64,000 nucleotides of DNA from Mycobacterium sp. (GTDB lineage Bacteria; Actinomycetota; Actinomycetes; Mycobacteriales; Mycobacteriaceae), in the NCBI GenBank assembly GCA_016197405.1, contig JACPVR010000023.1, positions 1 to 64,000 on the forward strand, in the 5' to 3' direction. This document shows positions 1 to 8,501 of this stretch, one piece after another; position 1 is the first letter of the stretch; every line of letters starts with the position of its first letter. The translations under genes were made by a program, and so were the position numbers. The notes under the pieces were generated by a model that was not told the DNA's origin, did not search any database, and saw only the letters and a list, made by a program, of their open reading frames with translations.

Positions 1-139
1 CTGACCATATGCCGAAAGGCCCGACCGGAGCGCACAGGAACAGCTGGACAGACCAGCAGATACCCCCTGCCCGCGACCAGGACCAGCCCTCAACAGCCCA
101 GCGAGGCACACCTACCCCAATTCATCAGTGGATCGAGGC

Positions 140-1030
140 TTAGTCGCTGTTGGCCAGGTATTCGGCCATCGTCCCCTGCGCGCCGGCCCGAACCCGGGTG
201 ACGTCGAACCCGTAAGGCACGGCCTCGTCGCCCCGGATTGCGCGCAGCGGATCCTCGAAATCCCGGAAATAGCCCATCGCGAAGGCTCCTTCCTGATAGC
301 CCATCAGGCGCAGTAGATCGTCATCGAGGGTCTTGGCGATCTCCAGCGGGCAGGCGATGTACTGGTTCTCCTCCTGTCGAACCCAGCCCACCGAGTAGTT
401 GACATTGATGGCGCTGCGGACCCGATCCGACCGATTGGCACCGCCGCTGTGCACGATCTTGCCGCTGTAGATGATGACCGACCCGCGCGTCATCTCCGCC
501 TGGATGCAGTCGGCGTCGGTGTAGTCGTTGGGGTCCCGCGTTTCCAGGTGGCTGCCGGGGACGATCCGGGTGGCACCCATCTCCGCGGTGTAGTCCGACA
601 ACGCCCACAAGGTGTTGCACTGGACCTGATAGTCGGTGGGAAAAGGGAAGTGGTCCCAGGCATTCTGGTCCCGGTGCAGTCCCTGCGCGGATTCACCGGG
701 CTCGATCGAGATGATCTGGGTGAGCATCAGCTGGAACGCTGTTGCGTGGCTGAGGAATTGCTCGCAAACCGTCAATACCGTTGGATTCTGGATCAATTCG
801 CGCGCAGCGGGGGAGCGGGCGATGAGTGCGCCGGTACGCCGCGTGCGCGTGCCCAGGATGGCGTTGTAGCCGATGGGTGTGCGGTCCATGAAGGGCTGCA
901 CCTCATCCTGGATGCGGTCCATCAGACCGGCGGGGGCAAGGTCGTCGACGATCACGTAGCCATCCCGGCGGAGGTGCTCGACGATCTGCTCGGCCGGCGT
1001 TGTCGGGGCTACGTGGTTGAGCTCAGTCAT
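140..1030 (-). CDS. Phytanoyl-CoA dioxygenase (PhyH) family protein
   Basis: This 296-residue protein belongs to the PhyH family of cytosolic Fe(II)/2-oxoglutarate-dependent oxygenases, which hydroxylate small molecules or acyl chains. The facial triad is visible: H119 and D121 in the HRD motif and H194 in a V-H-S-G-G motif, followed by a conserved arginine-rich stretch near residues 199-204. The ATG at 1030 was chosen because a GAAGG element precedes it, and the 47 extra codons upstream encode a Cys/Arg-rich stretch unlike the family. It is divergent from arr across a 245-bp gap. The substrate cannot be read from the sequence; mycobacterial homologues are mostly uncharacterised. Confidence 0.85.
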   Translation of the reverse strand: MTELNHVAPTTPAEQIVEHLRRDGYVIVDDLAPAGLMDRIQDEVQPFMDRTPIGYNAILGTRTRRTGALIARSPAARELIQNPTVLTVCEQFLSHATAFQLMLTQIISIEPGESAQGLHRDQNAWDHFPFPTDYQVQCNTLWALSDYTAEMGATRIVPGSHLETRDPNDYTDADCIQAEMTRGSVIIYSGKIVHSGGANRSDRVRSAINVNYSVGWVRQEENQYIACPLEIAKTLDDDLLRLMGYQEGAFAMGYFRDFEDPLRAIRGDEAVPYGFDVTRVRAGAQGTMAEYLANSD

Positions 1031-1206
1031 GTGTTCTGACCTTCGTGTTGTCGCCGGATCCCCACCGCATACGCAGTATGTCGGGCACTCGTTGTCCGGC
1101 TCGTAAAGTGCCGTGACGATCGGGTAACACCATTGCGGTAGAGATCTTTTGGCGCCCCGTGGATAAGCCAAGAATGCCAGCCCGACCTCATTTTATGCCG
1201 GGCAGG

Positions 1207-1226
1207 GGGGCTTGCGGCAAGACCCC
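1207..1226 (+). promoter_or_regulatory. Rifamycin-associated element (RAE) upstream of arr
   Basis: The 20-base inverted repeat GGGGCTTGCGGCAAGACCCC lies 49 bases before the arr start. It matches, from memory, the RAE described upstream of rifamycin-inactivating genes in actinomycetes, where it is needed for rifamycin-inducible expression. Having it in front of a recognisable arr gene makes the call strong. Confidence 0.85.
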
Positions 1227-1275
1227 CGGCGTGCCGCAGAATCGTCCGGCACGACTTAGACCGAGGGGGTTCGAC

Positions 1276-1704
1276 GTGACGAGTACGCCACAACCGTTTG
1301 AAGTGCATGAGTCCGGTGCGCTGCTACATGGCACCAAGGCCGAGCTCTCGGTCGGTGATCTGCTGATTCCCGGGTACCGGTCGAATTACGGCGCAGGGCG
1401 CCGAGCGAACCACGTTTATATGACAAGGACTCTTGACGCCGCCGCGTGGGGAGCGGAGTTAGCCGTCGGCGAGGGGCCGTGTCGTATTTACATCGTGGAA
1501 CCGCTGGGCGCTCTGGAGGATGATCCGAACGTCACCGACAAGAGGTTTCCCGGTAATCCGACCCATTCCTACCGCACCCGGGAACCGGTTCGAGTGGTGG
1601 GGGAAATCACCGACTGGGTGGGACATTCGGCCGAAGAGCAGCAGACCATGCGCGAGGGGCTGGCCGACTTGGAGCGCCGTGGACTTGCCGTCATCGACGA
1701 CTGA
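1276..1704 (+). CDS. arr: NAD+-dependent rifampin ADP-ribosyltransferase Arr
   Basis: Arr transfers ADP-ribose from NAD+ to the C23 hydroxyl of rifamycins and so inactivates them in the cytosol. The 142-residue product matches the M. smegmatis enzyme (143 aa) almost throughout. H18, Y48 and D83 align with its functional residues H19, Y49 and D84. The GTG at 1276 was chosen because it gives the family length and has a GAGGGGG ribosome-binding site six bases upstream; an in-frame extension to 1159 would run through the RAE. It is monocistronic, and the RAE 49 bases upstream predicts induction by rifamycins. Confidence 0.95.
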   Translation: MTSTPQPFEVHESGALLHGTKAELSVGDLLIPGYRSNYGAGRRANHVYMTRTLDAAAWGAELAVGEGPCRIYIVEPLGALEDDPNVTDKRFPGNPTHSYRTREPVRVVGEITDWVGHSAEEQQTMREGLADLERRGLAVIDD

Positions 1705-1707
1705 TCC

Positions 1708-1740
1708 GCGACGCTCGCCCGCCACTCCGCGGCGGGTCGC
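1708..1740 (+). terminator. Possible hairpin after arr
   Basis: CCCGCC (1718-1723) can pair with GGCGGG (1731-1736), and an outer GCGA/TCGC pair extends the stem with an unpaired stretch on one side. No U-tract follows, which is usual in mycobacteria. It sits just after the arr stop and before the EAL gene. Confidence 0.35.
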
Positions 1741-1782
1741 TCCGGCGAAGTGGGCCGATTCGCTGAATAATCAATCGGTCAG

Positions 1783-3039
1783 ATGACTTCGATCGAACTG
1801 TGCAGGGAATTGATGCGAAATGCGCTCGACGACGCTGTCCACGGAAATGGCCTCGTCACCGCATTTCAGCCCGTCGTATCTCTGCCGAGCCAATCCGTCG
1901 TCGGCTACGAGGCATTGGCGCGCTGGCCGCAGCTGAACGATCCCAGCCCGGCGGAAGTGTTCGCGCACGCCGAACGAACCGGACGTCTCGACCACCTCGA
2001 CCGGGCGTGTATTCGATCCGCGGCCCGTTTCGCCCTGCACGGTTCCGGCGCCCCGGGCATGCTCCTGCTCGTCAATTGCGAACCGACGACGACCTTTGGC
2101 GACTTCTCGGCCGATCGCGAACTCGCCGACGCGGCGGCGGCTTTCCGTGTGGTATTCGAACTGACCGAACGCGGTTTACTGGAAAGTCCGCGGACCTTGT
2201 TGCGGAAAGTGGCCGTGCTGCGTTCGCTGGGTTATCCCGTCGCGCTCGATGACGTCGGAGCAGACCCCAGGTCGCTGGCGATGATGGACATCGTCGAACC
2301 CGACATCGTGAAACTGGACATGGGGCTGGTGCAGCGTCAACCCGACCGCGAGCAAGCCCGGACGGTGGCCGCCGTCATCGCCCACCACGAACGCACCGGC
2401 GCCGTCATCGTGGCCGAAGGCATCGAGAACGACGAGCACCTCGAACAGGCCCTCGCCTACGGCGCGACCCTCGGGCAGGGTTACCTCTTCGGGCGGCCCG
2501 GGCTTCTCGACACCGCGCCGCAAGCGTGTTCATGGCCGCCGCCGCAACGGCTGCATTCAGCGGACATCGGGCCGTCCACGTTCGAAGTCGTCGCCAAAGA
2601 ATTGGCTTCGCGCATTGTCCGCAAGCAGACCCTGGCGGAGTTGTCCCGCCATATCGAGCGCCTCGCCCTCAGCGCGGACAGCCCGCCGATAGTGCTCACG
2701 ACATTGCAAGAGGGCCGCTTCTTCAACGGGAGCACCCGGCGCAGATATCAGGACATCTCCCAAAGGTCGGCGTTCACTGCGATTTTCGGGCAGGACCTAC
2801 CGAAACGGCTCGGATCGGGACTGCGGGGTGTGGCCCTCGATGCGCAGGACCCGCTGTCACTGGAGTGGACGATTCTGGTGCTGGGCCCCGATCAGGCGGC
2901 CGGCTTGATCGCGCGTGAGCAGCAATCCGCCGATGGTGTCGGTGTTTCGGACAACGACCGCCGATTCGACATGATCATCACCTTCGATCGTGCGCTCATC
3001 GCCAAAGCCGCGCGGACCCTACTCGATCGCGTGGGTTGA
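1783..3039 (+). CDS. EAL-DICT protein (c-di-GMP phosphodiesterase type with sensory domain)
   Basis: This 418-residue protein has an EAL domain (about residues 10-240) followed by a DICT domain (about 255-415). EAL domains hydrolyse cyclic di-GMP; DICT is a sensory domain found with diguanylate-cyclase and two-component proteins and often linked to light sensing. Visible EAL elements are the Y-E43-A-L signature, the ELTER glutamate, the DDVGAD loop, the V-K-L-D lysine, EGIEN and QGYLFG, so catalysis looks possible. There is no GGDEF domain, membrane segment or signal peptide. It converges on the DUF4189 gene, 9 bases apart. Actual phosphodiesterase activity is inferred. Confidence 0.85.
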   Translation: MTSIELCRELMRNALDDAVHGNGLVTAFQPVVSLPSQSVVGYEALARWPQLNDPSPAEVFAHAERTGRLDHLDRACIRSAARFALHGSGAPGMLLLVNCEPTTTFGDFSADRELADAAAAFRVVFELTERGLLESPRTLLRKVAVLRSLGYPVALDDVGADPRSLAMMDIVEPDIVKLDMGLVQRQPDREQARTVAAVIAHHERTGAVIVAEGIENDEHLEQALAYGATLGQGYLFGRPGLLDTAPQACSWPPPQRLHSADIGPSTFEVVAKELASRIVRKQTLAELSRHIERLALSADSPPIVLTTLQEGRFFNGSTRRRYQDISQRSAFTAIFGQDLPKRLGSGLRGVALDAQDPLSLEWTILVLGPDQAAGLIAREQQSADGVGVSDNDRRFDMIITFDRALIAKAARTLLDRVG

Positions 3040-3048
3040 TCACCAGGA

Positions 3049-3423
3049 TCAGTCGCCGGCGCATTTCGATATCACGATCTGCCCGCCGGGCAGCTGGCCG
3101 AGCGCCGAGGCGCTGGCAACGGCATTGGTCGGGCCCGACCCGGAGGCTCCGCCGCCGCTGTCGTCTTGCGCGTAGGCGATACAGCCCTGTGCCACCTCGG
3201 CGACCGTGCAGGAGCTGACACCCCTGCCGGTGCATTCGCCCATGGCCTGTTGCGCAGCCGCATCGGCGGTGTCAGCGGTCGCGGTTCCGCCACCGCCGTC
3301 GGCCACGACCAGGGCAATCCATCGACCGCCCGGATCCGGCGTATCGCCGGGATCGGCCCCGGCAGGTGCGGCGAACGTGATAGCTGCGATGAATGCCGCC
3401 GCGGTGACCGATTTCCCCCACAT
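3049..3423 (-). CDS. Secreted DUF4189 domain protein
   Basis: The 124-residue protein starts with a signal peptide: M-W-G-K, a hydrophobic run rich in Ala and Ile, then an A-P-A-G-A-D cleavage region around residue 23. The mature part resembles DUF4189, with a WIALVV start and four cysteines that could form two disulphides, so it is probably a small exported cell-envelope protein. The ATG at 3423 puts the signal peptide at the N-terminus; a longer in-frame start at 3486 would bury it. Function is unknown in the family. Confidence 0.75.
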   Translation of the reverse strand: MWGKSVTAAAFIAAITFAAPAGADPGDTPDPGGRWIALVVADGGGGTATADTADAAAQQAMGECTGRGVSSCTVAEVAQGCIAYAQDDSGGGASGSGPTNAVASASALGQLPGGQIVISKCAGD

Positions 3424-3711
3424 ATCGCAGAAGGGTAATCCTGATGCGAATGAGTTGGTGCGGTCTTCGCTCGAATCGGGCACCAATCACCGTGGTAATC
3501 GGCCGAATTCAGCAGGGCCCGTAAGCGCCTGCGGCATGTGCGATAACGGCGATTCGACGTCGCGGTGATTGGCCGTTATCGCAAGAACCTCCGCTGAGAC
3601 GGCGGAGCGTTCGGCGCCGGGGTTTGCTGAAAATCCGATGGGCGCCAAGGCTTCTCCGTGCGCCGGTGCCGGTGTAATCATGACCGGGAATGACTACCAA
3701 ACGGAGGCCCG

Positions 3712-4065
3712 ATGAGCGAACATGAAGTCAAAATGATCATCCTGTCGACGGACGACCTGGATGCGTCGATCCGCTTCTACAGCGAGAACTTGGGAATGGC
3801 GGTCAAATTCCGCGATGGTGCCCACTTCGCGGCACTCGACGGCGGGCCGGTCACGCTGGCCTTGGCGACCGCGGTGGACCACCCCATACCGGGGCAGGTC
3901 GTGGTCGGCATCAAGACCGCGGACGTCGATGCCGCGGCCAAGGCCGTGGAGGCCGCCGGGGGCGGCATCGTTCGAGGACCATACGACGATGCCCATGAGC
4001 GCCGCGCCGTGGTCTACGACGACAAGGGCAACGGTCTGGTCTTCTACAGCCCGCTGAAGCGCTGA
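3712..4065 (+). CDS. VOC (glyoxalase/bleomycin-resistance fold) family protein
   Basis: The 117-residue single-domain protein shows the VOC pattern: a STDDLDASIRFYSENLG opening helix, a central G-G-P-V-T-L strand and a closing G-N-G-L-V-F-Y-S-P strand. VOC proteins are metal-dependent enzymes or drug-binding proteins acting as dimers. A strong GGAGG precedes the ATG. It stands alone, 205 bases before crtE and divergent from the DUF4189 gene. The substrate is not predictable. Confidence 0.8.
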   Translation: MSEHEVKMIILSTDDLDASIRFYSENLGMAVKFRDGAHFAALDGGPVTLALATAVDHPIPGQVVVGIKTADVDAAAKAVEAAGGGIVRGPYDDAHERRAVVYDDKGNGLVFYSPLKR

Positions 4066-4270
4066 ATCGGCCGGTCGCAGCCGCCAGGCGCGGCCCCCGA
4101 TCCTTTTTGCGATATGAAACCGCTGGTCAGCGCAATGTTTGAAATTTTCTAGATCGTCAACCCAGCCAAAGCACAACCGGCTCCGAATGCACTACACACG
4201 CCGAAACCGCGAACGGGCGGACGAGCGTGCAGTGGGCAACGACGAGTGTGGGTAGCTGAGGAGCGCTGAG

Positions 4271-5380
4271 TTGCGGGACGCACGAAATCAAGGTCTTGGG
4301 TACCGACAGCATGCCCGGGCCGCCGACCCCGTCGGCTGGCGAGCGGACATCCGTGTCGCTGTGCGGGAGCATCTCGGGAGTTTCGTGTCGGATCAGTGCC
4401 GGTCCGAGCTCGCCAACACCCGCGTCGACGTCGCCCACGAGGTTCTGACCGGTTTCGTCGACGGTGGCAAGTACGTCCGGTCGACCTTCATGTACCTGGG
4501 CTGGTTGTGCGGAGCGCAGCACGACGAGGCGGCACTGCGCGCCTCGGCCAGCCTGGAACTGCTACACGCATTCGCCCTGATGCAAGACGACGTGATGGAT
4601 CAGTCGGCTCTGCGCCGCGGGGGCCCCTCGGCGCATGTCTCGTTCGGGCGGTGGCACCGCAGGAGGGGGCTGACGGGCTCTTCGGAGCGCTTCGGCGAGT
4701 CCGCGGCGGTCCTACTCGGCGATCTGTGCCTGGTGTGGGCGGCCAAAATGCTGCGCGAGAGCGGTGTCGAAGCGCAAGCGCTGGCCCGGACCTGGCCGCG
4801 TTACGACGATATGTGCGTCGAGCTGGCGATCGGTCAGTTCGCCGACCTGGTCAACGCCGCCCAGCAGTTCCCGACGCTCGACGAGGTCCTCGACGTATTG
4901 CGGCGCAAATCCGGCAATTACACGGTGCGTCGCCCCCTGGAACTCGGGGCAGCGATGGCCGGCTGCGCACCGCACGTCCTGCACGCCCTGGGCGGCTACG
5001 GCGCCGCGATCGGCGAGGCGTTCCAGCTTCGCGACGATCTGCTGGGCGTCAGCGGCTCACCATCGGTGACCGGAAAATCCGTCGGCACCGATCTGGCGGC
5101 GCAGAAGGCCACCAGTGTAGTGGTGGCGGCGTATCAGTTCGCCGAGTCCGGGGTGCGCAGACAACTGAGCGAACTCATGAGTGCGCCGCAACTCGATCCG
5201 GCCGATTCCGAACGCTGGCGGGCCCTCATCATCGCCAGCGGTGCGGTCCAGCGCATCGAGCAGCTCATCGACGACCGACTGGGCCAGGCACTGCGCTGCC
5301 TGGATTCCGCGGACATCCCGCAACGGACCCGCGAGGCATTGGAAGACATGGCTGTCATCTGCACGGAAAGGGCTGCCTGA
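4271..5380 (+). CDS. crtE: Geranylgeranyl diphosphate synthase CrtE
   Basis: CrtE condenses IPP with allylic diphosphates to make C20 GGPP, the entry substrate for carotenoids. The 369-residue protein is a trans-prenyltransferase with the first aspartate-rich motif Q-D-D-V-M-D near residue 112 and the second as L-R-D-D-L-L-G near residue 255. It starts at a TTG with a GAGGAG ribosome-binding site seven bases upstream. It is the first gene of a run of seven that overlap or nearly touch; its stop overlaps the crtI start as TGATG. No obvious promoter consensus was found in the 205 bases upstream. Confidence 0.9.
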   Translation: MRDARNQGLGYRQHARAADPVGWRADIRVAVREHLGSFVSDQCRSELANTRVDVAHEVLTGFVDGGKYVRSTFMYLGWLCGAQHDEAALRASASLELLHAFALMQDDVMDQSALRRGGPSAHVSFGRWHRRRGLTGSSERFGESAAVLLGDLCLVWAAKMLRESGVEAQALARTWPRYDDMCVELAIGQFADLVNAAQQFPTLDEVLDVLRRKSGNYTVRRPLELGAAMAGCAPHVLHALGGYGAAIGEAFQLRDDLLGVSGSPSVTGKSVGTDLAAQKATSVVVAAYQFAESGVRRQLSELMSAPQLDPADSERWRALIIASGAVQRIEQLIDDRLGQALRCLDSADIPQRTREALEDMAVICTERAA

Positions 5381-6888
5381 TGCGCACTGTGCCCGGAAAG
5401 ACCGACCGGGTGGTGGTTGTCGGCGCCGGATTGTCCGGCCTGTCGGCGGCGCTGCAATTGGCCGGCCGTGGTCGCAACGTGACGGTGATCGAGAGGGGAG
5501 ATCATCCCGGCGGCCGGGTGGGACGCGCCGACATCTCCGGGTACCGGATCGATACCGGACCGACGGTGCTGACCATGCCCGACATCATCGACGACGCCTT
5601 CGCCGCGGTCGGGGAGACACTGTCCTCGCGCCTGGACCTCATGCCGGTCCACCCGGCCTATCAGGCGGTGTTCGCCGACGGCGCGCGGCTGGCCGTGCAC
5701 ACCGAGGCGAGCGCGATGTACGCCGAGATCGAACGATTCGCCGGACGGCGCGAGGCCGAGTCGTATCTCGCGCTGCGCTCCTGGCTCACCAAACTGTACG
5801 AAACGGAGTTCGACGGATTCATCGGTGCCAATTTCGACTCACCGCTGTCCCTGCTGACACCGCAATTGGCCCGACTGGTCGCCATGGGCGGATTCCGGCA
5901 CTGGGAGAAGGTCATCCGGCGTTTCCTGGATGACGAGCGGCTACTGCGGGTTTTCACTTTCCAAGCGTTGTATGCGGGGGTCCCGCCGCAGAGCGCGTTG
6001 GCGGTCTACGCCGTGATCGCCTATATGGACACCATTGCGGGCGTGTACTTCCCACGCGGCGGGATGCGCGCCCTTCCCGATGCCATGGCAGCCGCGGCGA
6101 CCGATGCCGGTGTCGAATTCATCTACGGGTCAACGGTATCGGAGCTCGGGTGGAGCGGGTCTTCAATCACCGACGTGCGTACCGCGGAGGGGCTGCGGGT
6201 GCCCGCCGACGCCGTGGTGCTCACCACCGAGCTGCCCGACACCTACCGGCTGCTGCGGCGCACACCGCGCCGGCTGCTCAAGTTGCGTCCCGCACCGTCG
6301 GCCGTCGTCGCGCACGTCGGTTGCCGGGCGGTCGGCAGCGACATCGGGCACCACACCATCCTGTTCGGTGACGCGTGGAAACAGACCTTCCGCGACATCA
6401 TCGAGGACGGGCGCGTCATGGGTGATCCGTCGCTGCTGGTGACCCGGCCGACGGCGGGGGACCCGAGCCTGGCCCCGGCCGGCCGCGATCTGCTCTACGT
6501 TCTGGCGCCGGCGCCCAATACCGAAGTGGGAAAGGTGGACTGGGACGCCACCTCGCCGGCCTACGTCGAGCAGATGCTGGCCGCCGTCACCGCACGGCTG
6601 CCGCAGCTCGGCGACGACCTGGAATTGCTGCACGTGGTCGATCCCGCGGACTGGGCCCGCCAGGGTATGGCCGCGGGCACCCCGTTCGCATTGGCGCACA
6701 CCTTCGCCCAGACCGGGCCGTTCCGGCCGGCCAACACCGTTCGTGGCGTCGACAATGTCGTCCTCGCCGGCTCCTCGACTGTGCCGGGCGTCGGTGTTCC
6801 CACCGCCATCATGTCCGGGCGGCTGGCCGCCGACCGGATCACCGGAGCCCAGACGAGACAGCCCAAGAACAAGGTGCACCTGGCATGA
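5380..6888 (+). CDS. crtI: Phytoene desaturase CrtI
   Basis: CrtI is an FAD-dependent, membrane-associated enzyme that introduces the double bonds turning phytoene into lycopene. The 502-residue product starts with a dinucleotide-binding motif (V-V-G-A-G-L-S-G-L), followed by an H-P-G-G-R-V-G segment. It ends with the bacterial-type carotenoid desaturase signature around N-V-V-L-A-G-S-S-T-V-P-G-V-G-V-P. The ATG at 5380 shares a base with the crtE stop and gives the usual length of about 500 residues, although the frame stays open far upstream. The stop overlaps crtB by four bases, so translational coupling is likely. Confidence 0.93.
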   Translation: MRTVPGKTDRVVVVGAGLSGLSAALQLAGRGRNVTVIERGDHPGGRVGRADISGYRIDTGPTVLTMPDIIDDAFAAVGETLSSRLDLMPVHPAYQAVFADGARLAVHTEASAMYAEIERFAGRREAESYLALRSWLTKLYETEFDGFIGANFDSPLSLLTPQLARLVAMGGFRHWEKVIRRFLDDERLLRVFTFQALYAGVPPQSALAVYAVIAYMDTIAGVYFPRGGMRALPDAMAAAATDAGVEFIYGSTVSELGWSGSSITDVRTAEGLRVPADAVVLTTELPDTYRLLRRTPRRLLKLRPAPSAVVAHVGCRAVGSDIGHHTILFGDAWKQTFRDIIEDGRVMGDPSLLVTRPTAGDPSLAPAGRDLLYVLAPAPNTEVGKVDWDATSPAYVEQMLAAVTARLPQLGDDLELLHVVDPADWARQGMAAGTPFALAHTFAQTGPFRPANTVRGVDNVVLAGSSTVPGVGVPTAIMSGRLAADRITGAQTRQPKNKVHLA

Positions 6889-7832
6889 GGGGATCCGAAC
6901 TCGACGCCGCCGGGGTGCGGGATCCGTCGCTGCGCGAGGCCTACCGGCGATGCCGGGAGATCAACGCCCGCTATGGAAAGACGTTCTTCCTGGCGACCCG
7001 GTTGTTGGCACCCAGGCAGCGTCCCGCGGTGCACGCGCTGTACGGCTTCGCGCGGCGTGCCGACGATATCCTCGATGATTTCGATCCCGCTCGCGACAAC
7101 GACCTGCGCGCGTGCGAACTTCAGCGGCTGTCCTCGGATCTGTTCCGTCGCCTGGTGGAAGATGTGCCGTGCAACGACGACCCCACGCTGACGGCAGTGG
7201 TGCACACCGCCCGCGAACACCAGATCGGGTGGGACCTGTTCGACGATTTCCTCACGTCGATGCGGATGGATCTGACCGTCACCGACTACCCGGACCGAGC
7301 CGCGCTGGACCGCTATATGTATGGCTCGGCGGAGGTGATCGGACTCCAGCTGCTACCGATTCTGGGTACCGTCGGACCTCGCGAGGAGGCCGCGCCCTAC
7401 GCCGCCGCGCTGGGTAAAGCCTTCCAGCTCACCAACTTTCTTCGAGACGTCGACGAAGACCTGCAGCGCGGCCGGGTCTACCTACCGGCAGACGAACTCG
7501 CCGAGCACGGCGTCGATCGCGAGCTGCTGAGTTGGTGTCAGGCGAACAGACGTGTCGATCCACGCGTGCGTCGGGCGCTCAAGGCGCAGCACGCGGCGGC
7601 GCGTCAGGTCTACGCTCGGGCCCGCCCCGGGATCGATATGCTCAGCCCGGTGTCTCGTCCGTGTGTCGATGTGGCGTTGACGCTGTACTCGGAGATCCTG
7701 GATCGTATCGAGGACATCGATTTCGAGATCTTCAGCCGGCGCGCCACGGTCGGCAACGGACGGCGACTCGCAGTCGCCGGTGCCGGTATCACCCGGGCCT
7801 GGGGTGCGCGGTTGCGACAGGGGAGTAGGTGA
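6885..7832 (+). CDS. crtB: Phytoene synthase CrtB
   Basis: CrtB joins two GGPP molecules head to head into 15-cis-phytoene. The 315-residue protein has both aspartate-rich Mg-diphosphate sites of the squalene/phytoene synthase family: A-D-D-I-L-D-D-F-D near residue 63, and N-F-L-R-D-V-D-E-D near residue 185 followed by R-G-R-V-Y-L-P. The ATG overlaps the crtI stop as ATGA. The gene order crtE-I-B-Yc-Yd matches the carotenoid operon known from pigmented mycobacteria. Confidence 0.94.
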   Translation: MRGSELDAAGVRDPSLREAYRRCREINARYGKTFFLATRLLAPRQRPAVHALYGFARRADDILDDFDPARDNDLRACELQRLSSDLFRRLVEDVPCNDDPTLTAVVHTAREHQIGWDLFDDFLTSMRMDLTVTDYPDRAALDRYMYGSAEVIGLQLLPILGTVGPREEAAPYAAALGKAFQLTNFLRDVDEDLQRGRVYLPADELAEHGVDRELLSWCQANRRVDPRVRRALKAQHAAARQVYARARPGIDMLSPVSRPCVDVALTLYSEILDRIEDIDFEIFSRRATVGNGRRLAVAGAGITRAWGARLRQGSR

Positions 7833-7833
7833 C

Positions 7834-8175
7834 GTGGACCGCTGGCACTACCTGCTGGTGTTGGGCGCATGCCTGTTGGTGACTGCACCGCTGGAGTTCT
7901 TCGGGGCGGGCGTGTACCGCCAGCCGCGGCGTGCGGCCGCGGCCGTGCTGCCGGTTGCGGTGGTGTTCCTGATCTGGGATGTGATCGCGGTGGCGGCCGA
8001 CGTGTGGTCCTATAACCCGCGCTACATCCTGGGGCTCGTCGCACCCGGAAATCTCCCCATCGAAGAGGTGCTGTTCTTCGTGGTCATACCGTTGTGCGGG
8101 TTGCTCACCTACTCGGCCGTCGAGGCCATGCTGTCGGTGTTGCGTCGCCGGTCGGCGCGGAACGAGCAACGATGA
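7834..8175 (+). CDS. crtYc: Lycopene cyclase subunit CrtYc
   Basis: This 113-residue membrane protein is one half of the heterodimeric lycopene beta-cyclase of actinobacteria, which closes the ends of lycopene to give beta-carotene. It has about three membrane segments and the conserved L-P-I-E-E-V-L-F-F motif. The GTG at 7834 was chosen over the in-frame codon at 7780 because it follows the crtB stop directly, has a GGGGAG ribosome-binding site and leaves the first membrane helix at the N-terminus. The stop overlaps crtYd by four bases. Confidence 0.9.
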   Translation: MDRWHYLLVLGACLLVTAPLEFFGAGVYRQPRRAAAAVLPVAVVFLIWDVIAVAADVWSYNPRYILGLVAPGNLPIEEVLFFVVIPLCGLLTYSAVEAMLSVLRRRSARNEQR

Positions 8176-8501
8176 CCGGTTTGGGCTACACACTTCCGGC
8201 GGTGTTCGCCGTGATCGCGGTGTGTGCACTGGAACTGCTGGTGTTTCGCACCGGACTCTTCCGCCGGCCGTCCTACTGGATCTCGATGGTCATCGTCACC
8301 GGTTTCCAGATCCCGGTCGACGGTTGGCTGACCAAACTGAGCGCGCCGATCGTCATCTACGACGACCACCACACCAGCGGCGTCCGGTTTCCGCTCGATA
8401 TCCCGATCGAGGACTTCCTGTTCGGTTTCGCTCTGGTGACCGCGGTTCTGTTGTTGTGGGAACGGCGCCGCCCGGCAACCGATACGGCGCGGCAGCGATG
8501 A
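8172..8501 (+). CDS. crtYd: Lycopene cyclase subunit CrtYd
   Basis: This 109-residue membrane protein is the partner of CrtYc. It carries the matching I-P-I-E-D-F-L-F-G motif and about three membrane segments, and both halves are needed for cyclisation. The ATG overlaps the crtYc stop (ATGA) and its own stop overlaps crtU in the same way, which should fix the stoichiometry of the two subunits. In other actinobacteria the two halves are sometimes fused; here they are separate. Confidence 0.9.
   Translation: MTGLGYTLPAVFAVIAVCALELLVFRTGLFRRPSYWISMVIVTGFQIPVDGWLTKLSAPIVIYDDHHTSGVRFPLDIPIEDFLFGFALVTAVLLLWERRRPATDTARQR

Noticed and set aside
4396..5379. Upstream extension of crtI within crtE
   Set aside because: It is the same reading frame open through crtE, but the translated part is Arg-rich and unrelated to CrtI; the ATG at 5380 gives the family length.
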